DNA from: Gammaproteobacteria bacterium UBA6173
Lineage (GTDB): Bacteria; Pseudomonadota; Gammaproteobacteria; Pseudomonadales; Pseudohongiellaceae
DNA: 8,846 nucleotides
Reading direction: 5' to 3'
NCBI GenBank assembly: GCA_002422225.1
Contig: DITX01000169.1
Span: 1-8,846 of the forward strand
The position numbers were made by a program, and so were the translations under genes. Position 1 is the stretch's first letter; every line of letters starts with the position of its first letter. Positions 1 to 6,105 of this stretch are shown in pieces. A model generated the notes under the pieces. That model was not told where the DNA came from, made no database searches, and saw nothing but the letters and a program-made list of their open reading frames with translations.

Positions 1-8
1 GTTCGTGC

Positions 9-64
9 TGCCATGTAACACCGTAACTGTGACATTGGTGGCCGTGTTACATGGCATGTTACAT
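9..64. repeat. Inverted repeat with a third copy of a TGTTACAT octamer
   Basis: TGCCATGTAACAC at 9-21 is exactly mirrored by GTGTTACATGGCA at 44-56, giving a perfect 13-bp inverted repeat with a 22-nt centre. The core octamer occurs a third time as TGTTACAT at 57-64, directly repeated 12 nt after the copy at 45-52. No T-tract follows the arms, so it does not look like an intrinsic terminator. Clustered direct and inverted copies suggest an operator for a gene outside the window, or the edge of a mobile or attachment region downstream of ssrA. The function is unknown. The remaining sequence up to the ssrA terminator shows no gene. Confidence 0.6.
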
Positions 65-100
65 CAGATTAACGATGGTGCAATACATTACTGGACACCA

Positions 101-132
101 GAAAACGAAAAAGCCCCGTATTATGGGGCTTT
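101..132 (-). terminator. Rho-independent terminator of ssrA
   Basis: Read on the minus strand, AAAGCCCC (132-125) pairs with GGGGCTTT (117-110) around a 7-nt loop. The stem is followed directly by a T-rich run interrupted by CG (112-101). It lies 43 nt past the mature 3' end of the tmRNA, in the right orientation to end the precursor transcript. Confidence 0.85.
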
Positions 133-175
133 CCGTGTGTTGACCGGCTGTTGCTGGTCGTCATTTTTCTAAGAT

Positions 176-537
176 TGGTGGAGCCGGGGGGATTTGAACC
201 CCCGTCCGTCAGTCCGCTGCCTTTGGATCTACATGTTTAGCGTCGTCTATTAAGTTAACCCTTACCGGCCCGACGGGCAGGGTGGTTTGGGCGAGCCCGA
301 TACTTTTAGCCGCTTCGTGTCAGGCGCACTAGGCTAGCGATCCTGTTCTATATGACAGTCGCAATACACCGGTTTACAGGCATCCCGGGGCGACCGCTCG
401 CTGCGCCTAATTAGGCAGCGAGTGCGTAGCTTTCGTCGTTGGCAACTATAAAGTTGCATAGATTGATTTACGAGAGTCTATACCCTCTCGACATGCACCT
501 CAGGGTTTGATACCGGCGTCGAATCCAAATCGGCCCC
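176..537 (-). ncRNA. ssrA: Transfer-messenger RNA (tmRNA, one-piece)
   Basis: tmRNA rescues ribosomes stalled on broken mRNAs. It enters the A site as an alanyl-tRNA mimic, with SmpB and EF-Tu, then serves as mRNA for a degradation tag. On the minus strand the 5' end reads GGGGCCGATTTGGATTCGAC (from 537), the classic tmRNA start. The 3' end reads CCCCCCGGCTCCACCA, with the CCA encoded at 178-176. The two ends pair as a 7-bp acceptor stem containing one G-U pair, and a GTTCAAATCC T-loop is present. The tag reading frame starts at the resume codon GCC (443-441) and ends with TAA at 413-411, giving ANDESYALAA. The E. coli tag is ANDENYALAA, so one residue differs. Length is 362 nt, normal for the family. 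It is a single uninterrupted molecule, not the permuted two-piece form. Confidence 0.97.
414..443 (-). other. tmRNA tag-peptide coding segment (ANDESYALAA)
   Basis: The codons GCC AAC GAC GAA AGC TAC GCA CTC GCT GCC are followed by TAA at 413-411. The terminal Leu-Ala-Ala is the ClpXP recognition signal, and the Ala-Asn-Asp part is the region known to be bound by the SspB adaptor in E. coli. Serine replaces the asparagine found in the E. coli tag. Confidence 0.93.
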
Positions 538-566
538 AATGTGGAACTCAGTCTACCACAGGACTC

Positions 567-594
567 TTAATGGAGCCTGAATAGATTTTTTCAA
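567..594 (-). promoter_or_regulatory. Possible sigma70 promoter of ssrA
   Basis: On the minus strand TTGAAA (594-589) and CATTAA (572-567) are separated by 16 nt. Transcription from here would leave a leader of about 20-25 nt before the mature tmRNA 5' end at 537, which RNase P would remove. An alternative is an extended -10-like TGGTAGACT ending at 550, closer to the 5' end but without a good -35. Neither is a strong consensus match. The position just downstream of the HAD gene stop makes an independent ssrA promoter likely. Confidence 0.4.
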
Positions 595-608
595 GTCTGT
601 GACCACAA

Positions 609-1256
609 TCACCGGATCAGCAGGTCGCGCAGCTCATCACTGGTGCTGACAATCGCTATTGGTTTGAACAGCGACAGCACCTCATCACCGTGCACTCCCC
701 AGCGCACGCCAACGGATGGCATTCCGATGGCCTGCGCCATTTGCAGGTCGTAGCTGGTATCACCAATCATCACAGCATCTGTTGGCTCCAGCTCCAGATG
801 CTCCAGAATCTCGATCAACATTCTGGGGTCGGGTTTGGAGCGGGTTTCGTCAGCGCAGCGGGTGATGTGGAACCAGGGTGCCAGCTGGCTGGACGTCAGA
901 GCCTGATCAAGGCCGCGGCGGCTTTTGCCAGTGGCAACCGCGCAGCGGCGATCAGTGGCGTGTAATTCCCTGAGGATGTCCGTCATGCCAGGAAAAATAC
1001 GCTGGTTGCTGGCAGAGGTGGCCATAAAGTGTGCGCTATACGCTTCGCGCATGCGTACGGTGTCGTGATCGGTCAGCCCGGGATACAGGCGCCGCAAGGC
1101 TTCCACAATGCCCAGACCAATAATGTTGCGATAGGCGGCACGCTCGAGGGTGGGGAATCCGGTGCTCGCCGCAGCGTGGTGCAGGCAGTCGGTGATGTGT
1201 TCAACGGAATCTACAACGGTGCCATCCCAGTCGAAAATGGCGGCTTTGATGCTCAT
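609..1256 (-). CDS. HAD-superfamily hydrolase, phosphoglycolate phosphatase-like
   Basis: The 215-residue cytoplasmic protein has all four HAD motifs. Motif I is FDWDGT, with nucleophile D9 and acid/base D11. Motif II is the T109 of VATGK. Motif III is K141 in SKPDP. Motif IV is GDTSYD, with metal ligands D166 and D170. The helical insert between motif I and motif II indicates a C1-cap (HAD-IA) enzyme, the group containing Gph phosphoglycolate phosphatases. Such enzymes hydrolyse small phosphate esters with Mg2+, but the substrate cannot be read from the sequence. The gene lies 55 nt downstream of smpB on the same strand and could be cotranscribed with it. ssrA follows 71 nt after its stop. 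No strong Shine-Dalgarno precedes the ATG, but motif I lies at the usual distance from it. Family assignment is firm and substrate is open. Confidence 0.92.
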   Translation of the reverse strand: MSIKAAIFDWDGTVVDSVEHITDCLHHAAASTGFPTLERAAYRNIIGLGIVEALRRLYPGLTDHDTVRMREAYSAHFMATSASNQRIFPGMTDILRELHATDRRCAVATGKSRRGLDQALTSSQLAPWFHITRCADETRSKPDPRMLIEILEHLELEPTDAVMIGDTSYDLQMAQAIGMPSVGVRWGVHGDEVLSLFKPIAIVSTSDELRDLLIR

Positions 1257-1311
1257 AAAGAAGTCCGGTCCGGGCTGTTACAGGCACCTGCTCAGGCTGT
1301 GAGTCGGGTTC

Positions 1312-1794
1312 CTAGCGGTTTTTGTGGCGCACGATGCGCTGTTTCTCAATCTGCCACTCGCGGTCTTTTTCTGCGCCGCGCTTGTCGTGGTCTTTTTTAC
1401 CTTTGGCCAGCGAGATCTTGCATTTGATCAGGTGGCCTTTCCAGTAAATGGCGCTGGCAATGCAGGTGTAGCCTTTTTGCTGGACGTTGGAGAACAGGCG
1501 AGCGAGCTCCTTGCGATGTAACAGCAATTTTTTGGTGCGATCCGGATCTGCGATCACGTGGGTGCTGGCGCTGTTCAATGGGGTGATATGGCAGCCGAGA
1601 AGCCATGCTTCACCGTCTTTGATAATCACGTAACTGTCGGTCAGCTGCCCTTTGCCTTCGCGCAGGCTTTTGACTTCCCAGCCTTCCAGCACCAGTCCGG
1701 CTTCAAAAGTGTCCTCGATAAAATAATCGTGGAGCGCCTTTTTATTTCGGACAATGGTAGTATCCGTTGTCTTTGCTTTCTTTGGTTTTGCCAT
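1312..1794 (-). CDS. smpB: SsrA-binding protein SmpB
   Basis: SmpB binds the tRNA-like domain of tmRNA and places it in the A site of stalled ribosomes, its C-terminal tail probing the empty mRNA channel. The 160-residue product shows the family signatures: a basic start (MAKPKK), [20 protein letters not shown] early in the beta-barrel, [11 protein letters not shown], then [15 protein letters not shown] and [13 protein letters not shown]. It ends in a basic tail ([12 protein letters not shown]...) typical of SmpB. Length matches the family. An in-frame TAA lies three codons upstream (1806-1804), so the ATG at 1794 is fixed. No Shine-Dalgarno is visible, and a TATAAT sits only eight bases before the ATG. 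It is collinear with ssrA about 0.8 kb downstream, so both trans-translation partners map together, with the HAD gene between them. Confidence 0.97.
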   Translation of the reverse strand: MAKPKKAKTTDTTIVRNKKALHDYFIEDTFEAGLVLEGWEVKSLREGKGQLTDSYVIIKDGEAWLLGCHITPLNSASTHVIADPDRTKKLLLHRKELARLFSNVQQKGYTCIASAIYWKGHLIKCKISLAKGKKDHDKRGAEKDREWQIEKQRIVRHKNR

Positions 1795-1802
1795 GGCGGC
1801 GG

Positions 1803-1808
1803 ATTATA
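1803..1808 (-). promoter_or_regulatory. Perfect -10 box (TATAAT) immediately before smpB
   Basis: On the minus strand TATAAT occupies 1808-1803, and the smpB ATG starts at 1794. A transcript starting 6-9 nt after this box would begin within a few bases of the ATG, giving an almost leaderless mRNA. No good -35 is found at 16-18 nt. TTGTAC (1837-1832) is 23 nt away. An overlapping alternative -10 is GATAAT at 1817-1812. Confidence 0.45.
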
Positions 1809-1910
1809 CCCATTATCCGTGCATGCCGTTAGTACAAGGCGGATAAGAGTGAACACAAACGAATAACACATTAATAAAAACTACGCATCAAACCTACAAG
1901 AGAGGATGTT

Positions 1911-3341
1911 ATGGCGGTAGAGCGAGGTCAGTTCAGTTCCCGTCTGGGCTTTATTCTGGCAGCTGCAGGTTCAGCAGTGGGCCTGGGTAATCTGGTGGCG
2001 TTTCCAGTCATGGCATCAAAAAACGGCGGCGCCGTGTTTCTGATCGTTTATGTACTGTTTGTTGCGCTCATCTGTTTTCCGGTTTTGGTTGCTGAAATTG
2101 CCATGGGCAGAAATACCCGCCGCAATCCAGTAGGTGCCTTTGTTGCCTTGGCCGGTGAGCACAGTCGCTGGCGCTGGGCCGGGCAGTTAGCAATACTGAC
2201 TCCGTTTATGATTGCGGTGTTTTACACGGTAGTCACCGTTTGGATTTTGATTTTCATGTTCAGGGCGTTTACAGGTGAGCTAGAGACACTGGCAACAACC
2301 AATGCCTTTGGTGAAATGATTGCGGCACCGGGTATTTTTCCGTGGTTTATCGTGCTGCAATTTATTGTGTTTGGCATTCTGCTGGGCGGCGTTAAAGGTG
2401 GTATCGAGCGATTGGCCAGAGTGGCAATGCCGGTGTTGGCGGTGATGCTGGTGCTGCTGATTGTGTTTGTGCTAACACTGGAAGATGCGATGTTGGGCGT
2501 GCGTTATTACCTGATTCCTGACTTCAGCCGGTTTAATGGCGGCGTGTTAAATGCCGCGCTCAATCAGGCATTCTTCTCGCTTTCGCTGGGTATGGGTATC
2601 ATGATTACCTACGGCTCCTACTTTAGCCGCCAGGATCGTATCATAAGCTCGTCCAAGCTGGTGGCAACGGCAGACACAGGTGTTGCATTTCTGGCGGGAC
2701 TGCTGATCCTGCCAGCCATTTTTGCTTTCAACCCTTCAACCGATCCGGATGATTTATCGTCCAGCAGCATCGGTCTGATTTTTACCTACCTGCCGCAGAT
2801 ATTCCTGTCCATGCAGGATGCTGTGGGTTATGTCGGCGCCAGTATGGTTGCCGGCAGCTTTTTTGTATTGGTGTTTTTTGCTGCGCTGACCTCGCTGGTC
2901 TCAATTCTGGAAATCCCGATTGCATACATGATTGACGAGCACAATTTTTCACGTCGCAAGGCGGTGCTCATCCAAGCAGTATTGGTCACCACCTTTGCTG
3001 CGCTGGCCGCCCTGTCATTCGGGATGTCACCGTTCTTGACAGACTTCATTCCCTACGGTGGCGGCAGTCGGTCGTTCTTCGACCTGATCGCCGATACCTT
3101 CTCGGAAGTGATTCTGCCGCTGGTTGGTTTTATGGTGTGTTTGTACTGCGCGTACCGTTGGCGCGATGGTTTTGTGGAAGAACTCAGTCAGGGCGATGAG
3201 TCCCTGAAAGGGAGCTTCCTGCAACGTTACCTCAGTTTTTCGCTGCGCACATTTGTGCCCGTGGTATTGATGTTTGTATTTATCAACTCGGTTGCCCAGA
3301 AGTACTTTGCGGTGGATCTGCTGATGGTGTTTGCTGGATGA
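1911..3341 (+). CDS. Sodium-dependent transporter, neurotransmitter:sodium symporter (NSS/SNF) family
   Basis: The 476-residue inner-membrane protein belongs to the LeuT/MhsT/Tyt1 family, which imports amino acids coupled to Na+. The hallmark first helix is clear: AGSAVGLGN (19-27), then FP and NGG (38-40). These residues form the unwound TM1 substrate and Na+ sites. TM6 is visible as FFSLSLGMGIMITYGSYFS (221-239). TM8 carries ALTS, with T327 and S328 matching the Na2-site Thr-Ser of LeuT. Hydrophobic segments are consistent with 11-12 helices, usual for bacterial members. AGAGAGG at 1898-1904 gives a good ribosome binding site before the ATG. It is transcribed divergently from smpB across a 116-bp gap that is AT-rich near 1870-1880. 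ratA follows after 8 nt. The substrate is unknown; an amino acid is likely. Confidence 0.95.
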   Translation: MAVERGQFSSRLGFILAAAGSAVGLGNLVAFPVMASKNGGAVFLIVYVLFVALICFPVLVAEIAMGRNTRRNPVGAFVALAGEHSRWRWAGQLAILTPFMIAVFYTVVTVWILIFMFRAFTGELETLATTNAFGEMIAAPGIFPWFIVLQFIVFGILLGGVKGGIERLARVAMPVLAVMLVLLIVFVLTLEDAMLGVRYYLIPDFSRFNGGVLNAALNQAFFSLSLGMGIMITYGSYFSRQDRIISSSKLVATADTGVAFLAGLLILPAIFAFNPSTDPDDLSSSSIGLIFTYLPQIFLSMQDAVGYVGASMVAGSFFVLVFFAALTSLVSILEIPIAYMIDEHNFSRRKAVLIQAVLVTTFAALAALSFGMSPFLTDFIPYGGGSRSFFDLIADTFSEVILPLVGFMVCLYCAYRWRDGFVEELSQGDESLKGSFLQRYLSFSLRTFVPVVLMFVFINSVAQKYFAVDLLMVFAG

Positions 3342-3349
3342 CCGCTTGA

Positions 3350-3787
3350 ATGATTACGATTGAACGCAGTGCCCTAGTGCCTTTTTCAGCACAACAAATG
3401 TATGCGCTGGTGGATGATGTCAGTCAGTATCCCCAGTTCATGCACGGTTGTATTGCGGCAGAAGAAATCAGCAGGACACCCGAGGAGCTGATTGGCAAGT
3501 TGACGCTGGGAAAAGCCGGGCTGCGTTATTCGTTTACGACCCGCAATAGATTGATACCTGGCCAAGGCATGGATCTGACCTTGGTTGAGGGGCCGTTTAG
3601 AAGCTTCAGTGCAACCTGGCACTTCAAAGCACTGACCGACAATGCTTGTAAGGTCAGCCTGGATATGAAGTTTGATTGGGCCGGTGGTCTGCTGGGTCTG
3701 GCCATGGAAAAGTTATTTCAGCATTCGGCCAACTCGCTGGTCGACGAGGTTGTTAATCGCGCGCACAAGGTCTACGGTCCCCAATGA
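3350..3787 (+). CDS. ratA: RatA / COQ10-like START-domain protein
   Basis: The 145-residue protein spans one START/SRPBCC (polyketide cyclase-like) domain: the opening strand ITIERSALVPFSAQQMYALV, the conserved DVSQYPQF element (about 28-35), the FRSFSATWHF strand in the middle, and a long C-terminal helix ending NSLVDEVVNRAHKVYG. Homologues bear two names: RatA/PasT, reported in E. coli to bind the 50S subunit, and Coq10, a mitochondrial ubiquinone-binding protein needed for respiration. The toxin role is disputed, so a lipid or quinone chaperone role is as plausible. Its stop overlaps the rnfH start in ATGA, implying translational coupling. It begins 8 nt after the transporter stop, with only a weak ribosome binding site (GGA at 3335-3337). 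The divergent smpB-ratA arrangement is conserved in gammaproteobacteria, though here the transporter gene lies between them. Confidence 0.93.
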   Translation: MITIERSALVPFSAQQMYALVDDVSQYPQFMHGCIAAEEISRTPEELIGKLTLGKAGLRYSFTTRNRLIPGQGMDLTLVEGPFRSFSATWHFKALTDNACKVSLDMKFDWAGGLLGLAMEKLFQHSANSLVDEVVNRAHKVYGPQ

Positions 3788-4089
3788 TCCAAGTGGAAGT
3801 GGTGTATGCGTTGCCGCACAAACAGTACAAAGTGAAAGTGGCAATGTCGGCAGGTGGTACAGCCCTGGATGCATTGCGCTTGAGTGAGCTGCAGTTATTG
3901 CTGCCGGATACGGACTTGCAGCACTTGGAGATGGGTATATATTCTCGCCTGTTGGATGGTCGCAGCAGTCCGTTGCCGGCGGACTATGTCATGAGAGATG
4001 GTGACAGGCTGGAATTGTATCGCCCCTTGCAACTCGACCCTAACAAGGCGCGCCTGCTACGTGCCGCGCGTAAAAAGAAACGCAAATAA
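3784..4089 (+). CDS. rnfH: RnfH family ubiquitin-like protein (RatB/PasI)
   Basis: The 101-residue protein has the beta-grasp (ubiquitin-like) RnfH fold: an opening strand IQVEVVYALPHKQYKVKV, the GTALDAL helix, the GIYSRLLDG element (about 51-59), and the near-invariant end RDGDRLELYRPLQLDPNKARLLRAAR (about 71-96), followed by a lysine-rich tail. In some bacteria RnfH is linked to the Rnf electron-transport complex, and it was proposed as antidote to RatA/PasT. Neither role is settled. The start overlaps ratA by 4 nt (ATGA), the usual pairing. In Pseudomonas-type genomes bamE follows rnfH. Here the next gene is instead the small Cys-Cys protein 28 nt downstream. Confidence 0.94.
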   Translation: MIQVEVVYALPHKQYKVKVAMSAGGTALDALRLSELQLLLPDTDLQHLEMGIYSRLLDGRSSPLPADYVMRDGDRLELYRPLQLDPNKARLLRAARKKKRK

Positions 4090-4117
4090 ACCTCAGATTG
4101 AACAACAGGATAGCTTG

Positions 4118-4414
4118 ATGAGTGACTACAACACCCTAGGCGATAACAAAAAGCCGCAGGACAGTCTGTTTCAACGCATAGAACACGGCCTGCGTGAATT
4201 TTATGTGGCGCCATACCGGCAGACCTTTGCACGTGCCCAGCGTGACGAGGATGACTTGTTTATGCTGATGGTGTTTGCGGAAACCCTGGGTGTGCCTAAT
4301 CCCGCCGCCTACTACACACTTGAATTGTTGCCAGTTGTATACGATCGTTTTCATGATTGGCACCGTCGTATGGGCATGGAGCACTCACCCTTGGATCACG
4401 TCAAATGTTGTTAG
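4118..4414 (+). CDS. Small Cys-Cys-ending protein (cory-CC-star type), partner of the ArsA-like ATPase
   Basis: The 98-residue protein ends exactly in Cys97-Cys98-stop. That ending, the length near 100 residues and a neighbouring ArsA-family ATPase match the family annotated as cory-CC-star protein, whose function is unknown to me. Residues 1-46 are polar and charged, with an amphipathic stretch SLFQRIEHGLREFYVAPYR (16-34). A hydrophobic part follows (LFMLMVFAETLGVP, 47-60), then PAAYYTLELLPVVYDRF. The last 20 residues hold H79, H82, H89 and H94 before the Cys pair, a possible metal or metalloid site (inference). There is no signal peptide. AGGA at 4107-4110 lies 7 nt before the ATG and sets the start; the same frame is open further upstream but overlaps rnfH. 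It follows rnfH by 28 nt and overlaps the ATPase gene by 10 nt, with its Cys codons and stop inside that overlap. Confidence 0.85.
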   Translation: MSDYNTLGDNKKPQDSLFQRIEHGLREFYVAPYRQTFARAQRDEDDLFMLMVFAETLGVPNPAAYYTLELLPVVYDRFHDWHRRMGMEHSPLDHVKCC

Positions 4415-5385
4415 AGTTGGCTGCGCAGCGGCGCGTATTATTTTTTGGTGGCAAGGGCGGTGTCGGTAAAACCACGGTATCTGCGGCGACTGCGTTGGCG
4501 ATGGCCGATACTGGCAAGCGAGTGTTGCTGGTTTCTACCGATCCGGCACACAACCTAGGGCATTTGTTTGATCGCAAAATTGGCCCGTCTCCGGTGCGTC
4601 TTGCGCCAGGATTGGATGGTCTTGAACTGGATCCTGAATTGACTGTTGAGAAGCATTTGGAAGAGGTGACCGCCGCGCTGCGCAGAATCATGCCTATCCA
4701 TCTGGCCTCTGAAATCGATAAACATATGGCACTGTCGCGTGATGCGCCCGGTATGCAGGAAGCCGCCATTCTGGAGCGTATTGCTGAGGTGGTTGAGCAA
4801 GGTTCTGCTTATGATCTGATCATTTTTGATACTGCGCCTTCCGGGCATACCGCGCGCTTGATGGCCCTGCCCGAAATGATGTCAGTTTGGACAGATGGTC
4901 TGATCAAACGCCGTGAAAAAGCCGACCGATTCACTGCAGTGCTCAAGAGCCTTGCCAGTGACAAGGACATGGGCAACAAAACCTTTGGCGGCGCACCGCA
5001 TGAGATTGAGGAAGATCGTGAAAGTCGCATCCGCCGCATGCTGAACCGGCGCAAACAACGTTTTGCCGGCTTGCGAGATGTGATTGCGGACCATCAGAAA
5101 ACCGGGTTTGTGATTGTGCTGGCTGCTGAGCGATTGCCCGTGCTGGAGACCATTGAATTGTCCGAGCAATTGGCGCGGGCAGGTGTCAACGTCGCTGCAT
5201 TGATTGTAAACAAACGTTTGCCTGACGGTTTGCAGGGATTTCTGGCTGAGCGAAAGACTCAGGAAGAGATCCATCTTGCGACACTCACCCGGCATTTGGG
5301 CAAACTACCGCGGCACGACCTGATTCTCGCAGCGCATGATGTCCTTGGCGTCGATGGATTGCGGCAATTTGCCAAAGATTTTTGA
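4405..5385 (+). CDS. ArsA/GET3-family ATPase, single domain
   Basis: The 326-residue P-loop ATPase is of the deviant-Walker (SIMIBI) class. The P-loop GGKGGVGKTT (15-24) carries the signature Lys17 that acts across a dimer. Switch I is VSTDPAHN, with likely catalytic D46. Switch II is FDTAPSGHT (131-139). Late strands VIVLAAERLPVLET and ALIVNKRLP fit the adenine-loop region. Members move metalloids (ArsA with ArsB), insert tail-anchored proteins (Get3), or do unknown jobs. It has one ATPase half, so it should work as a homodimer. It contains no cysteine, so neither the Get3 CxxC zinc site nor the ArsA arsenite cysteines exist. No arsB or arsR is nearby. The ATG at 4405 is chosen because it overlaps the Cys-Cys gene stop (coupled translation) and places the P-loop normally. 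A TTG at 4357 would add 16 residues that only shadow the upstream gene. Confidence 0.9.
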   Translation: MLLELAAQRRVLFFGGKGGVGKTTVSAATALAMADTGKRVLLVSTDPAHNLGHLFDRKIGPSPVRLAPGLDGLELDPELTVEKHLEEVTAALRRIMPIHLASEIDKHMALSRDAPGMQEAAILERIAEVVEQGSAYDLIIFDTAPSGHTARLMALPEMMSVWTDGLIKRREKADRFTAVLKSLASDKDMGNKTFGGAPHEIEEDRESRIRRMLNRRKQRFAGLRDVIADHQKTGFVIVLAAERLPVLETIELSEQLARAGVNVAALIVNKRLPDGLQGFLAERKTQEEIHLATLTRHLGKLPRHDLILAAHDVLGVDGLRQFAKDF

Positions 5386-5531
5386 GGTGAATCAGTAAAA
5401 CGTCATCAAAGGTTCGGCGGCATTGTGATAACACCTGCATCAGGCCTACGATGGATTAAGTACATCAACTCGCTCTGTAGTAACGATTTATCAGTTGACC
5501 TTAATCAACAACAAAACAGGGGTATCAAAAG

Positions 5532-6083
5532 ATGCAAAGATCCGTCGCTAGGTTTGCCCGAAAATTCAGCATGACTCAAAAAGTCCCGGCCGTGTGCGCG
5601 CTTGTTTTAAGTTCTATGTTGGTCGCCTGCAGTGGTGCAGACGAAAGTCCGGCGGCAGCAGCCACGGAGGTCGTGTTGCCGGTCAGCTTGAATGAAGTCA
5701 TGGTGGCGCTGATCAATAAAGCAGCAGATCCAATCTGGGCAGCTGTCTGGGCCGGCCCGCAATCCGATTATGATTGGCGGGAGCTTGAACATCTTGCCTA
5801 TCAAGTTGAGTTAGGAGGCGCGCTGCTCAAGTACCCGGGAACCGGGCCCCTGGACCAAGCCTGGACATCAAACCCGGACTGGCAACAATTGGCGGAACAA
5901 TTGAGTCAGGATGGCAAGCGCGCGGTCAATGCAGTACGCAGTCGAAACATGGATTTGATGGAGCGGGCGGGCGGTCAGTTAGTGGATACCTGTGAAGCCT
6001 GTCACCGGGCCTTCAAACCTGATTTGCCAACCATGGACATGTTTGGTGAATTGCCAGCCCGACCATCTGTGTCTATTCCATAA
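5532..6083 (+). CDS. Predicted lipoprotein with class II cytochrome c-like haem site
   Basis: The 183-residue product has a basic N-terminus and a hydrophobic stretch (VPAVCALVLSSMLVA) leading to a lipobox LVAC, so cleavage and lipidation at Cys33 are predicted. Ser at +2 favours outer-membrane sorting. Near the C-terminus a single CxxCH (C154, C157, H158, in DTCEACHRAF) offers covalent c-type haem attachment. Its position after a helical region (about 50-150) is that of cytochrome c'/class II proteins, four-helix bundles. The role could be periplasmic electron transfer or gas binding; the substrate is unknown. AGGGG at 5518-5522 lies 9 nt before the first ATG; a second ATG at 5571 has no such site. 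It follows the ATPase after 146 bp containing no evident gene or clear terminator, so cotranscription is uncertain. It converges on zur, 22 bp between stops. Confidence 0.8.
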   Translation: MQRSVARFARKFSMTQKVPAVCALVLSSMLVACSGADESPAAAATEVVLPVSLNEVMVALINKAADPIWAAVWAGPQSDYDWRELEHLAYQVELGGALLKYPGTGPLDQAWTSNPDWQQLAEQLSQDGKRAVNAVRSRNMDLMERAGGQLVDTCEACHRAFKPDLPTMDMFGELPARPSVSIP

Positions 6084-6105
6084 GTGTCGAGCTAAACCCC
6101 AACGG

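Noticed and set aside
176..250. A separate tRNA gene (GTTCAAATCC T-loop and CCA end)
   Set aside because: The matching acceptor strand is at 537, with a tag frame between, so it is the tRNA-like 3' part of tmRNA.
1029..1427. 132-codon open frame on the plus strand across the HAD and smpB genes
   Set aside because: It is antisense to two genes with clear family motifs, spans their junction, and shows no recognisable domain or ribosome binding site.
3350..4089. ratA-rnfH as a toxin-antitoxin pair
   Set aside because: Both are conserved core genes resembling COQ10 and ubiquitin-like proteins. The toxin-antitoxin role is disputed and the sequence gives no support for it.
4882..5295. 137-codon open frame on the minus strand inside the ArsA-like ATPase gene
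   Set aside because: It lies opposite well-conserved ATPase coding sequence and has no motif or promoter of its own.
4405..5385. Arsenic-resistance operon interpretation
   Set aside because: The ATPase has one domain and no cysteines, and no arsB, arsC, arsD or arsR accompanies it.
5386..5531. Possible terminator or promoter between the ATPase and cytochrome genes
   Set aside because: Only a 4-bp hairpin (CCTG/CAGG near 5434-5444) without a T-tract and an isolated TTGACC (5495-5500) without a matching -10 were found.
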